A stretch of DNA of 64,000 bases, from NCBI GenBank assembly GCA_902762805.1, contig CACWPQ010000006.1:1-64000 (forward strand), given 5' to 3'. Shown here piece by piece: positions 45,614 to 54,427 of the stretch. How positions within the stretch are numbered: the first letter of the stretch is position 1; each line of letters begins with the position of its first letter. Origin of the DNA: an uncultured Bacteroidota bacterium. Lineage in GTDB: Bacteria > Bacteroidota > Bacteroidia > Bacteroidales > P3. A model generated the notes under the pieces. It worked only from the letters and a program-made list of their open reading frames with translations, was not told the DNA's origin and did not search any database. Both the position numbers and the translations under genes were made by a program.

Positions 45614-47416
45614 ATGAAAACTGGCCTAAACATGGGAGTGAAAGGGAGTGAAAAAGGAGTGAAAAGGAGTGAAAGGACAAATGTGCAACCTACGGCCATT
45701 GTCCTCTCACTCCCTCTCACTCCCCTTCACTCCCTTTCACTCCTGATACTTCTGCTTCTGGCCGCCTGCGCCCGCCAGGGCTACCCCACCGGCGGCCCCA
45801 AGGACGAGACCCCGCCAGTGGCCCTCGCCGCGCAGCCCGCCAACGAGAGCCGCCACTTCAGCGGCCGGCAGTTCTACATCCCCTTCGACGAATACGTGGT
45901 GCTGAAGAACGCCACGGAGAACGTCCTCGTCTCCCCGCCGCTCAAAAACAAGCCCGAATACACCACCAAGGGGCGCGGCATACTGGTGAAAATCAACGAC
46001 ACCCTCCTCCCCAACACCACCTATCTCTTCCAGTTCAAGGAGGCCATCGCCGACTTCAACGAAGGCAACCTGCTGCCGAGCTACGAATACGTCTTCTCCA
46101 CCGGCGCCGATATGGACACCCTGATGCTTGCCGGCCGCGTGCTCGACGGTCGCAGCGGCAAGCCGTGGAAAGAGCAGGTCTCCGTCCTCGCCTACCAGCA
46201 GGAGCAGTGTGCGACCGACACCGTGGCCTGCCACATGCAGCCCGCCTACATCACCCGCGCCGACAAGGAGGGCCACTTCGCCTTCCACTACCTGCCCGCC
46301 GGGCGCTACCGCCTGGTGGCCCTCGAGGACAAGAACCGCAACCTGCGCCTCGATGCCGACGACCCCGCCGCCTGGGACACCGCCTACCACGCCACCACCG
46401 CCGCCATAGACAGCAACGCCCTCCCGCAGCTGCGCCTCTCGGCACCGGTCTCCGCCAAGCAACGCCTGACCGGCAGCGAGTTCATCAACCGTGGCACCAT
46501 CCGCCTCACCACCGCCCTCCCGATGCAGAACCCCACCCTGCAGGGCGAGGCCGTCGAGTGGCGCCTCAACGCGCGGCGCGACACCCTCACCGCCTGGTGC
46601 CTCAACGCCAAGTGCGACTCCACCGTGCTCATCGTCAGCGACCACGGCTTGCAGGACACCCTCAAGCTGCGCTACCGCGCCAAGGCAGCCGGAAAAGCCG
46701 GTCGACGCGGGGCACAGCAGCAGCCCACCCAGGAGAAACCGCTCATGCGCGCCCTGTGCAATGGCAGCAATGCCTACTACGACGACCTGCGACTGGCCTT
46801 CGAGCGCCCGATAGTCAGCCAGGCGGACAGCCTTCGCGCCACCGTCATCCACACCAAGGACAGCACGCGTACCGAAGCCGCCCTACGGCTGGACAGCACC
46901 GGCCTCGGTGCCCGCATCGACGCCACCCTCCGCTCGGGCGAGGCATATCGCATGCACATTCCCAAGGGCGCCTTCACCGACCTCTACGGCAATCCCACCG
47001 ACAGCCTCACCGTCAACCTCACACCCAAGGACTACGCCACCCTCACACTCCATATCACCAACGCCTATCCCCACCCGCTGGTGGTCGAGGTGCTGGACAG
47101 CCGCGACACCGTGCTGCAGCGCAAACCTCTCGTAGCCAACGGGAAACTGCAGTTCATACACCTCGCAGCAGGCGAATGCCGCATCCGCGCTGTCATCGAT
47201 GCCGACGGCAATGGCAGCTGGACCACCGGCGACTACCGCCTCCAGCGCCAGCCCGAAGCGTGGATAATGTTCGACAAAACCCTGCAACTGCGCGAGAAAT
47301 GGGAGTCGGAAGAGCACTGGACCGTCAAGCCTGAAGTCTCCAAAGCCCTGCCGCGCACCTTGCCCTCGGTGCTGGACCGCACCAGCCTCCCACACCACAA
47401 ACAAACCACCGACTAG
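45614..47416 (+). CDS. Ig-like (Big_5) lipoprotein with repeat-derived N-terminus
   Basis: 600 aa. The lipobox LLAAC sits at C52, unusually far in, followed by the family start GYPTGGPKDETPPV, then a Big_5 Ig-like domain (FDEYVVLKNATENVLVSPPL, LLPNTTYLFQFKEAIADFNE) and further beta domains. Residues ~7-45 are encoded by the inverted decamer-repeat element 45634-45743 (GVKGSEKGVKRSERTN and LSLPLTPLHSLSL); its right arm supplies part of the hydrophobic signal. Start ATG 45614 or 45632. Outer-membrane lipoprotein family common in Bacteroidales, function unknown. Next gene begins right after the stop. Confidence 0.85.
   Translation: MKTGLNMGVKGSEKGVKRSERTNVQPTAIVLSLPLTPLHSLSLLILLLLAACARQGYPTGGPKDETPPVALAAQPANESRHFSGRQFYIPFDEYVVLKNATENVLVSPPLKNKPEYTTKGRGILVKINDTLLPNTTYLFQFKEAIADFNEGNLLPSYEYVFSTGADMDTLMLAGRVLDGRSGKPWKEQVSVLAYQQEQCATDTVACHMQPAYITRADKEGHFAFHYLPAGRYRLVALEDKNRNLRLDADDPAAWDTAYHATTAAIDSNALPQLRLSAPVSAKQRLTGSEFINRGTIRLTTALPMQNPTLQGEAVEWRLNARRDTLTAWCLNAKCDSTVLIVSDHGLQDTLKLRYRAKAAGKAGRRGAQQQPTQEKPLMRALCNGSNAYYDDLRLAFERPIVSQADSLRATVIHTKDSTRTEAALRLDSTGLGARIDATLRSGEAYRMHIPKGAFTDLYGNPTDSLTVNLTPKDYATLTLHITNAYPHPLVVEVLDSRDTVLQRKPLVANGKLQFIHLAAGECRIRAVIDADGNGSWTTGDYRLQRQPEAWIMFDKTLQLREKWESEEHWTVKPEVSKALPRTLPSVLDRTSLPHHKQTTD
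45634..45743. repeat. GGGAGTGAAA-type decamer repeat, locus 3 (inverted arms, intragenic)
   Basis: Left arm 45634-45680 (four units ending GGACAA), 18-base spacer, right arm 45699-45743 (TTGTCC then TCACTCCC-type units). The element lies completely inside the lipoprotein reading frame and forms a potential ~45-bp stem. Confidence 0.9.
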
Positions 47417-48784
47417 ATGCAAAAGAAGCTCCTCTCCGGTCTCTTCTGGGTGCTGCTGGCCAACCTGCTGGTGAAACCCCTTTGGATCCTCGGCGTAGAA
47501 GTGGGGGTGCAGAACGCCGTGGGCAACGAGGCTTACGGCTTCTACCACGCACTGTTTAGCTTCACCTATATCTTCAACATACTGCTCGACCTGGGCCTGA
47601 CCAACTACAACACGCGCAACATAGCCCAGCATCCGCAGCTCATCACCAAGCACCTGAGCGGCATCCTGGGCATCAAGCTCTGCCTGCTGGGGCTGTACGT
47701 GATGGTGACCTTCACGGTGGGCCTCGCGATGGGCTACGGCAGCGCGGAGTTCCGCCTGCTGGCGCTGCTGACCCTCTGCCAGTTCCTCAACTCGCTCATC
47801 CTCTACCTGCGCAGCAATTTCGAGGGGCTGCTGCTCTTCCGCTGGGACAGCCTCTTCTCGGTGCTGGACCGGCTGCTGATGATTGTCATCTGCGGCTGCC
47901 TGCTGTGGAGCCCGATGCGCGAGAGGTTCAACATCTACTGGTTCGTATATGCCCAGCTTATGGCCTACGGCATCACCGCCGTGCTGGCCCTCTGCGTCAT
48001 AGCCCGCAAGGCGGGGCTGCGGCGTGTGAGGTTCGACAGGCGCTTCTTTGCGGTGGTGCTGAAGCAGAGTGCACCGTTTGCACTGCTGGTGCTGCTGATG
48101 GCCAGCTACAACCGCATCGACCCCATCCTGCTGCGCTCGCTGGTGGGCGACGCCGACGCAGGCGTCTATGCCGGCGCCTTCCGCCTGCTGGACGCGCTGA
48201 CGATGGTGGCCTACCTGGTGAGTGTGCCGCTGCTGCCGGTGTATGCCCGGCTGTGCAAGGGGGAGGGAGTGAAAGGGAGTGAAAAGGGAGTGAAAGGGAG
48301 TGAAAGGACAAATGATGAAATAACGGGCATCACGCGGCTGGTGTTCGCGCCGATGATGCTCTTCGCCGTCGGGACGGCGGTGGCGCTATGCGCGGTGGCC
48401 GAGCCGACGATGGGACTGCTGTACCACGAGCGCGGAAGCATGTATGTGCCTGTGTTCCGCGTGATTATCTTCGGCATCATCCCCATCAGCCTCACCTACA
48501 TCTTCGGCACCCTGCTGACGGCGGGGGGCTACCTGCGGCAGCTCAACCTCTTCGCCGCCAGCAGTCTGGCGCTCAACGTGGTGGTGAACCTGCTGCTTAT
48601 CCCGCGCCTCGGGGCCACAGGCTCGGCGTGGGCATCGCTGACGGCGCAGACCTTCATGGCGGCGGCGCAGGTGGCGCTGGCGGTGCGCCTCTACGGCCTG
48701 CCGGCAAGGAGCTTCCTGCCGCTGGGCCTTTCGGACACGAAACGATTAGTCAAATCATTAATAACCAACAACAACTCACAATGA
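47417..48784 (+). CDS. Oligosaccharide flippase-like protein (Wzx/MATE type)
   Basis: 455 aa, ~12 hydrophobic segments, polysaccharide biosynthesis flippase family (LWILGVEVGVQNAVGNEAYG, LDLGLTNYNTRNIAQ, SAPFALLVLLMASYNRIDPI). Moves lipid-linked sugars across the inner membrane. A hydrophilic insert GEGVKGSEKGVKGSERTND between helices (about residues 282-300) is translated decamer repeat (48265-48311). Starts on the base after the previous stop; the fabD ATG overlaps its stop. Confidence 0.88.
   Translation: MQKKLLSGLFWVLLANLLVKPLWILGVEVGVQNAVGNEAYGFYHALFSFTYIFNILLDLGLTNYNTRNIAQHPQLITKHLSGILGIKLCLLGLYVMVTFTVGLAMGYGSAEFRLLALLTLCQFLNSLILYLRSNFEGLLLFRWDSLFSVLDRLLMIVICGCLLWSPMRERFNIYWFVYAQLMAYGITAVLALCVIARKAGLRRVRFDRRFFAVVLKQSAPFALLVLLMASYNRIDPILLRSLVGDADAGVYAGAFRLLDALTMVAYLVSVPLLPVYARLCKGEGVKGSEKGVKGSERTNDEITGITRLVFAPMMLFAVGTAVALCAVAEPTMGLLYHERGSMYVPVFRVIIFGIIPISLTYIFGTLLTAGGYLRQLNLFAASSLALNVVVNLLLIPRLGATGSAWASLTAQTFMAAAQVALAVRLYGLPARSFLPLGLSDTKRLVKSLITNNNSQ
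48265..48311 (+). repeat. GGGAGTGAAA-type decamer repeat, locus 4 (intragenic)
   Basis: Four units with lengths 10, 11, 10 and 10, ending GGACAA. The 10+11 alternation (21 nt) keeps the frame and yields the peptide GVKGSEK-GVKGSE-RTN. Confidence 0.9.
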
Positions 48785-49668
48785 AAGCTTACGTATTTCC
48801 CGGACAGGGAGCCCAGTTTGTGGGCATGGGCAAGAACCTCTACGAGGGCAACACCACTTGCCGCGACATGTTTGAAAAAGCCAACGAGATTATAGGTTTC
48901 CGCATCACCGACCTGATGTTCGGCGGCACGCCGGAGGACCTCAAGCAGACCAAAGTAACCCAGCCGGCCATCTTCCTCCACAGCGTCATCCTGGCCAAGT
49001 ACATGGGCGAGGCATTCCGCCCCGACATGGTGGGCGGCCACTCGCTGGGCGAGTTCTCGGCCCTGGTGGCTGCCGGAGCCATGAGCTTCGAGGACGGCCT
49101 GCGACTGGTCATCGCACGTGCCAACGCCATGCAGAAATGCTGCGAGGCGCATCCGTCGACCATGGCCGCCGTGCTGAAGCTCGACGACAAGACCGTCGAG
49201 GAAATCTGCGCCCAGGTACAGGGCGAAGTCGTCGTGCCGGCCAACTACAACTGCCCGGGCCAGCTGGTTATCAGCGGCACCAACGAGGGCGTGGCCCGCG
49301 CCTGCGAGCTGGTCAAGGAGGCCAAAGGCAAGGCCCTGCCGCTGGCCGTGGGAGGCGCCTTCCACAGCCCCCTGATGGAACCCGCCCGCATCGAGCTGGC
49401 CGAGGCCATCGAGCGCACCGCCTTCCAGGCTCCCGTATGCCCCTGCTACCAGAATGTCGACGCCCTGCCGCATACCGACCCGGCCGACATCAAGCGCAAC
49501 CTCCTCATGCAGCTCACCGCACCCGTGCGCTGGACCGCCACCGTCAAGAACATGCTCGCCGACGGCGCCCAGGAGTTTATCGAGGTGGGTCCCGGCACCG
49601 CCCTGCAGGGAATGGTGAAACGTGTCGACCCGGAAGCCAACGCACACTCGGCAGAAGGCGCGGAATAA
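48781..49668 (+). CDS. fabD: Malonyl-CoA:ACP S-malonyltransferase
   Basis: 295 aa from ATG 48781. Loads malonyl on acyl carrier protein for fatty acid synthesis. Motifs: YVFPGQGAQFVGMGK, catalytic Ser in GGHSLGEFSAL, catalytic His in GGAFHSPLM, QLTAPVRW, and EVGPGTALQGMVKR. Usual length. Overlaps the flippase stop by ATGA and ends with a strong terminator. Confidence 0.96.
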   Translation: MKAYVFPGQGAQFVGMGKNLYEGNTTCRDMFEKANEIIGFRITDLMFGGTPEDLKQTKVTQPAIFLHSVILAKYMGEAFRPDMVGGHSLGEFSALVAAGAMSFEDGLRLVIARANAMQKCCEAHPSTMAAVLKLDDKTVEEICAQVQGEVVVPANYNCPGQLVISGTNEGVARACELVKEAKGKALPLAVGGAFHSPLMEPARIELAEAIERTAFQAPVCPCYQNVDALPHTDPADIKRNLLMQLTAPVRWTATVKNMLADGAQEFIEVGPGTALQGMVKRVDPEANAHSAEGAE

Positions 49669-49696
49669 ACTGCGAAATTATTCGTAAATGACAGGG

Positions 49697-49722
49697 AAAG
49701 GCTCCATCATGGAGCCTTTTTT
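49697..49722 (+). terminator. Terminator of fabD
   Basis: Perfect stem AAAGGCTCCA / TGGAGCCTTT with a 4-base-scale loop, followed by TTTTTT; 29 bp after the stop. Confidence 0.9.
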
Positions 49723-50304
49723 GGTGCCGAAAACCTCCCCGACCCCATGGGGCAGGGGGTGGAACGGCAGGGGTTCTCTAGGGGTTCTCTAGGGGAATAC
49801 ATAGGCCATTTCCCATTATTTCCCATCGATGGGAAAATTTGGATACTTTTCCGAGCCCCGCGCCATAGTGCTCACCCGTGGGCGTGAGCCCACGGTACGG
49901 ATGCCAACACCGAAACGGAGCCCCGTAGGGGCGACAGATTTTATCCGTGGGCGCAAGCCCACGGCTAATCTAGGTGTCGCCCCTGCGGGGCTGCGATTTG
50001 CCCGACAAAACACGGGTTAGGGGCGAATCATTATTCGCCCCTACGTGGAATTCGGTGGACACACGCCCCCGACCGCCTGCGGCGGCCACCCCCTCTAGCT
50101 TAGAGGGGGAGTCGAAGAATGCTATCCTTATTCCTCCCCTAAGTTAGGGGAGGTGCCCGAAGGGCGGAGGAGTGTGTTGCGGTGGCGTTGGGGTGTTGAG
50201 AGGGGTTCCTTGACACACGCCCCCGACCGCCTGCGGCGGCCACCCCCTCTAGCTTAGAGGGGGAGTTTTTGGAATACCATCTCTATTCCACCCGAGGAGG
50301 GGGG
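49723..50304. repeat. Repeat-rich spacer (elements A, B and C)
   Basis: No gene. (A) 49769-49845: copy 2 of the element at 44255, with a doubled GGGGTTCTCTA unit and hairpin TTTCCCATCGATGGGAAA. (B) 49873-50043: CCGTGGGCG..AGCCCACGG palindromes twice, GCCCCGTAGGGGC and CGCCCCTGCGGGGC blocks, and AGGGGCGAATCATTATTCGC, CCCT; a related copy is at 60733-60870. (C) an exact 54-bp direct repeat, 50058-50111 and 50212-50265, each containing CCGCCTGCGGCGG and CCCCCTCTAGCTTAGAGGGG, with an inverted partner TCCCCTAAGTTAGGGGA between them. Confidence 0.8.
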
Positions 50305-50342
50305 ACTAAAAGTTGGACCCTGGCCAGAGATAGCCAGGGTCC
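50305..50342 (-). terminator. Terminator of large secreted protein A
   Basis: Minus strand: 10-bp stem GGACCCTGGC / GCCAGGGTCC, loop TATCTCTG, then AACTTTT. Homologous to the terminator at 60664-60698 with compensatory base changes. Confidence 0.85.
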
Positions 50343-50390
50343 GGGAAGTGGAGAAAAATAAGAATGTTCAATTGTTGGCGGCCCGGCGCC

Positions 50391-53300
50391 CTACCTGCGC
50401 ACCGCACGTATGGGGAATCCAAAGAGGCGGCTGCCATTGTTGACATGGCAGCTAGAGTTGGTAACGGTGGTAATCATCGCGGTGGAGGTGGCGTAGGTGC
50501 CATACGACGAGGTCCAAATAGGACTTTTGGTGCCGGCATCGGTTAGTTCTGTGCCGCTCATATGGCCGGCGAAGGGGATGAAGATGGAGTTACCGTTGAC
50601 CCTGCTGGTCAGCTTGCGCCCTGCCACGCCGTTCCGTGTCTCGTTCGACTGGGTGGTGTTGTCAATCAACTCCTGCCATTCTGCGGCAATCGGCATGCGG
50701 GCGCCATCGCCAAGGATTGCCGTGGCGGCATCGTCCATGGGTTCCAGCGTGATGAGGGTGTCGACATAGCCGCTGTAGCCGTTGGCGGAATTATTGCAGT
50801 ACTTGGTAAATTGGTTGTGTGCACCATAGATGTAGTTGTTCCAAGTGTACGATTCCTTGGGGGTGGTTTCACCCCAGGCAAAGTAGTCGCCGTATCCCTC
50901 GGGACTGTTGGCACCCAGGTTGCACTCGGCCCACAGCAGCCCGCTGGGCAGACCCATGTCGACCCATCCAGCAGGGAGGACCTCGAACTCGGCGCTGTAG
51001 GTGGCATCGCCAGCCACGGTGATGTAGCGCGGGTTGTCGGTGTTGCCGTCGTTCCATTGTTTGAATAGGTATCCGAGGGTGTGGGTTGCGTTGATGCGGA
51101 CAACGCGGTCCGCCGGGTAGACGCCGCCGCCCTCCACGGTTCCCATCGCTGCCTGGCCGTCAGCCACCGCCACGGTGATGGTATAGATGGGGCGTACTTC
51201 GAATTCGGCGGTGTAGCTGGCATCGGCATGCACGGTAACAGTGCGGGGATTCTGGGTGCTGCCGTCGTTCCACTGTTTGAACCGGTGGCCGGCAGAGGGG
51301 GTGGCACGGAGGCGGACATCGGTGTTATCCATATATACACCGCCACCCGACACAGTTCCCATGGCATCGTTGTTGGACGCCACGGTGAGCGTGAAGGAAC
51401 TCGTGTCTTCGCCAATGACCACGCGGGAGTTTCCTGTGATTTTGGCCATGTTGCCACCGCCATAGACGCTGCCCTCGATGTGGGTGGTGCCGAGGATATT
51501 GACGATGGTGTTGCCTGTGAAGACGGCGGTGCGGCCATGGCCGCCACCGAAGACGTTGCGCTTGATGCGGCCGTTGTAGGTCTTGACGCGGCAAAGAGTG
51601 TTGCCGGTGGAGTTGTAGGGGCCGTGGTCGCCGCCGACGTAGACGTTGCTGTGGACAAGAGGATTGTCGACATGGCTCAAGCGACCGGCTTCCTTGCCGA
51701 TAATGACATCGACGCCACCGGTAACCTCGGTGTTCTCGCCGTATCCGCAGCCGAAGACATTGCCCAGCGAGTCGTGGCAGGCGATGTAGCCCACGGTGCC
51801 GCCCAGCACCTTGACGCTGATATCGCCGGTAACGAGCCCCTTGATATTGGAGCCGCCGTGGATGCCGCCCAGCACGGTGCCGTCCTTCATCGTGATGTCG
51901 ACATTGCCGTGGGGGAGCTTGTTCTTGTTGCCGCCGCCGAAGACCTTGCCCTTGACGAGGCCGCCGGCGATGTAGATGGTGGCGGTGCCGCCCTCCTTGA
52001 CGTTGCCCATGTTGCCGCCGCCGAAGACGTTGCGGTCTACAACGGCGTGGTCGGCCACCACGACGGTGGAGTTGTTCACCTCACCGCGCGAGCGCATGAT
52101 GTTACTGCGGTAGTTCCCGTAGTCGAATCCGCAGCCGCTGGCGAAGATGCAGCCCCTTTGGGCGCCGAGGATGGTGTCGCCCTCCATGGAGACATGGAAG
52201 TAGCCGCCGACATAGACATTGGTGTTGCCCAGCAGGTCGCCGGTGCAGATGGAGGCGGGGTCGACCATGCTGTAGGCGTAGTCGTTGCCAATCCAGGTGG
52301 CGTTGGCGCCGGCGGCGATGTAGCCCTTGAGGGTGCCGCCGGTACAGATGATGAGCGGGTCGCCGCCACCGCGGATGTGCTGCGCCGCACCGCCAATGAA
52401 GCCGTCGCTGACCCCGCCCTTGAAGCGGATATAGATGTCGGGGTAGCCGTCGTTGGGTCGGTGCTCGGCATCATAGCCCGTGCGGGCGCCGAGGATGTCG
52501 GCCAGTTCGCCACCCTCCACAATCAGTGTGCGGTGGCCGAGATACTGCTCGTTGAGCGAGCGGCTGGACTGGGAGCCCATGAAGATTGAGTGGCCGGTAC
52601 TGAAGTAGGCTGACGAAGGAGGCAGCGGACGCTTGACGTTGTGAATGCCGCTCTTGAAGATGAAATTGATTACCTTGCGGTTGCGGTTGGCAACCGTGTT
52701 GGGGTAGTTCGGCAGATTGTAGCCGCCGCCTTGTATCGCATAGTTAAGGCTGAGTTTATTATTGTCGCCGAGGGCACGGTCGTAGTCGTTACCGAAAATG
52801 CAGGTGGACTCAATCTCTGTTTCGCAGAGTGTACGCGTCCCCACTAATTCAATCGAGCTATGGCGGCCGCTTTCGAAGCGGATGACGGGTGCCTTGTCGC
52901 CGGTGAAGTTGCCGTTGATGGCCATGATTCTCAGCCCGATGAACCAAATGCCGTTATCACTTGTAGCAAATTGGAGCCCTCGGCCATAGGTTACGCTGTT
53001 GCCGCAGGCATAAAGTTTGCTGCTGTTGCCGTACATCTTGAGGTACTCCAGCTTCAGCGGCTGGGAGAGGACGGCTCCATTGTTTATCTGCACCGTGGCC
53101 AGCGCGGCTGGCAGGGTGCCGTTGAAGGCGGCGATTCCGTCGGTGGTGCCGTTGGGGAATACCGCGGTGTAGGTGGCGGGCACGCCGTTGACGGACATGG
53201 TGGTGTTGCCGGTGCTCTCGTGGCGGTAGACTACGAAGTTGAGCTCGGTGGAGCCGCCCTTCAGGCTGTTGGTGGTCGACAAGGCAGCCTGGCCGGTGTA

Positions 53301-54083
53301 GAGGACATAGGCGCGGGTCCATACGGCCTCGAACTCCACCGCCATCGAGAGCTCGTTCCTGGCGTTGCTATAGCCGTTGTTGGTGGGCTGGTACCAGAGC
53401 AGCTGGTCGGCCTTGACCAGGTCGCCCACGGCCAGAGGTGTGCCGCCGCTCTCCACGGTGTAGATGCTTCCGCCGGCCACGCTCTTCAGGCGCCAGCGGT
53501 AGAAGCCGCGCCAGACGGCATTGCGGGGTTCGGCCTGCGGCGTGATGGCCGAGCCGATGGGGCTGTAGACGGGGCGCACATAGAAGGGGTTGGCGATGGC
53601 GCGGTCGGCGAAGCGCGTCTCCGACGGGAAGGGCCAGCTACGCTCCAGGGTCTTGAGGTAGACGAAGCGGTTGGCGGCGCGCTCGGCGTCGGTGGCGGCA
53701 CCCACGGCCACGGTCTGCCCGTTCTGGCCGGGGGTCATGTCGACAAACTTGTCGGTCAGCGCGGCCGGCTGCTCGACGGACATGTCGCCCACGGTGCCGT
53801 TGCCGTTGAATATCTTGCCGTATCCGTTGTATATAATCTGCACATTGCGGGGATAGAGGCTTGTGATGGGGCTCTCCGGGTCGCTGTATAGCGTCCAGTT
53901 GTGGTCCTCGAGGTCGTTGAGGAGCACGGTGCTGCCATCATTGTACAACCCGTTCGGGTAATGGGCTTTGGCCGAGGCGTAGATGTCGGCCGTGCCGGCA
54001 GCGTAGGGGGTGAAGGTCTGGGCAGTGGTCGTCAGACCGATGGTCAGCAACACCAGTGCTGACAGGATGTAGTTTGTTTTCAT
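50391..54083 (-). CDS. Large glycine-rich secreted protein A with InlB-like repeats
   Basis: 1230 aa. Signal peptide (ending TTTAQ); N-terminal beta domain (30-400); a glycine-rich parallel-beta region with many VFGGGN / VYGGGN motifs (about 520-890); two InlB-type repeats (898-1038, each with GTVxGGGVY and FKQWNDGxTxNPR); and a C-terminal domain (1039-1230) of the FISUMP-like type (WVDMGLPSGLLWAECNLGAN, IPFAGHMSG, GFPIRAVRR). Likely cell-surface or secreted adhesin. Protein B (57870) aligns with residues 1 to ~890 and lacks the rest. Preceded by a long leader. Confidence 0.8.
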   Translation of the reverse strand: MKTNYILSALVLLTIGLTTTAQTFTPYAAGTADIYASAKAHYPNGLYNDGSTVLLNDLEDHNWTLYSDPESPITSLYPRNVQIIYNGYGKIFNGNGTVGDMSVEQPAALTDKFVDMTPGQNGQTVAVGAATDAERAANRFVYLKTLERSWPFPSETRFADRAIANPFYVRPVYSPIGSAITPQAEPRNAVWRGFYRWRLKSVAGGSIYTVESGGTPLAVGDLVKADQLLWYQPTNNGYSNARNELSMAVEFEAVWTRAYVLYTGQAALSTTNSLKGGSTELNFVVYRHESTGNTTMSVNGVPATYTAVFPNGTTDGIAAFNGTLPAALATVQINNGAVLSQPLKLEYLKMYGNSSKLYACGNSVTYGRGLQFATSDNGIWFIGLRIMAINGNFTGDKAPVIRFESGRHSSIELVGTRTLCETEIESTCIFGNDYDRALGDNNKLSLNYAIQGGGYNLPNYPNTVANRNRKVINFIFKSGIHNVKRPLPPSSAYFSTGHSIFMGSQSSRSLNEQYLGHRTLIVEGGELADILGARTGYDAEHRPNDGYPDIYIRFKGGVSDGFIGGAAQHIRGGGDPLIICTGGTLKGYIAAGANATWIGNDYAYSMVDPASICTGDLLGNTNVYVGGYFHVSMEGDTILGAQRGCIFASGCGFDYGNYRSNIMRSRGEVNNSTVVVADHAVVDRNVFGGGNMGNVKEGGTATIYIAGGLVKGKVFGGGNKNKLPHGNVDITMKDGTVLGGIHGGSNIKGLVTGDISVKVLGGTVGYIACHDSLGNVFGCGYGENTEVTGGVDVIIGKEAGRLSHVDNPLVHSNVYVGGDHGPYNSTGNTLCRVKTYNGRIKRNVFGGGHGRTAVFTGNTIVNILGTTHIEGSVYGGGNMAKITGNSRVVIGEDTSSFTLTVASNNDAMGTVSGGGVYMDNTDVRLRATPSAGHRFKQWNDGSTQNPRTVTVHADASYTAEFEVRPIYTITVAVADGQAAMGTVEGGGVYPADRVVRINATHTLGYLFKQWNDGNTDNPRYITVAGDATYSAEFEVLPAGWVDMGLPSGLLWAECNLGANSPEGYGDYFAWGETTPKESYTWNNYIYGAHNQFTKYCNNSANGYSGYVDTLITLEPMDDAATAILGDGARMPIAAEWQELIDNTTQSNETRNGVAGRKLTSRVNGNSIFIPFAGHMSGTELTDAGTKSPIWTSSYGTYATSTAMITTVTNSSCHVNNGSRLFGFPIRAVRR

Positions 54084-54346
54084 TCAGTTTGTTTACTATT
54101 CTTTTTTATATGTTGACTCCTGCTGGTTGTACCGCCCCGACTCTCGGACAGACATCCTGCGGAAAAGCACATAAAAAACGCGGGGGGGAAGGGGGAGGCC
54201 CCCTGGCCTCTCGCAGAAAATCGCCCAAAAGGGTACCGATAGGGTGCGGTTTTGGGTGTTTAGGCGTTGTCTACGGCAGCGTCTTTACATGTTTATCTCT
54301 GGCAATCAGCGCTGTAAACAAAAGCCCCCAGCCTGAAAGCCGGGGG
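54084..54346 (-). promoter_or_regulatory. Long structured leader of protein A
   Basis: ~260 nt untranslated. Right after the -7 element comes a hairpin GCCCCCGGC / GCTGGGGGC then TTTTGTTT (54317-54347), then GAGGCC-AGGG-GGCCTC (54195-54210) and CGCGTTTTTTATGTG (54168-54182). The last can pair with CATATAAAAAA (about 54102-54112) downstream. The T-run motif matches those of the leaders at 19787 and 57586; the other elements are less alike. Confidence 0.45.
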
Positions 54347-54354
54347 CAAAGATA
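54347..54354 (-). promoter_or_regulatory. -7 element (TATCTTTG) of protein A gene
   Basis: Perfect -7 on the minus strand, 264 bp from the ATG; no TTTG at 19 bp was found. Confidence 0.55.
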
Positions 54355-54427
54355 GACACATTTTCGGACGTGAGCGCGCCCAGGTCTAATTTTTAGGATT
54401 AATTAACACATATAGCTATATATATAT

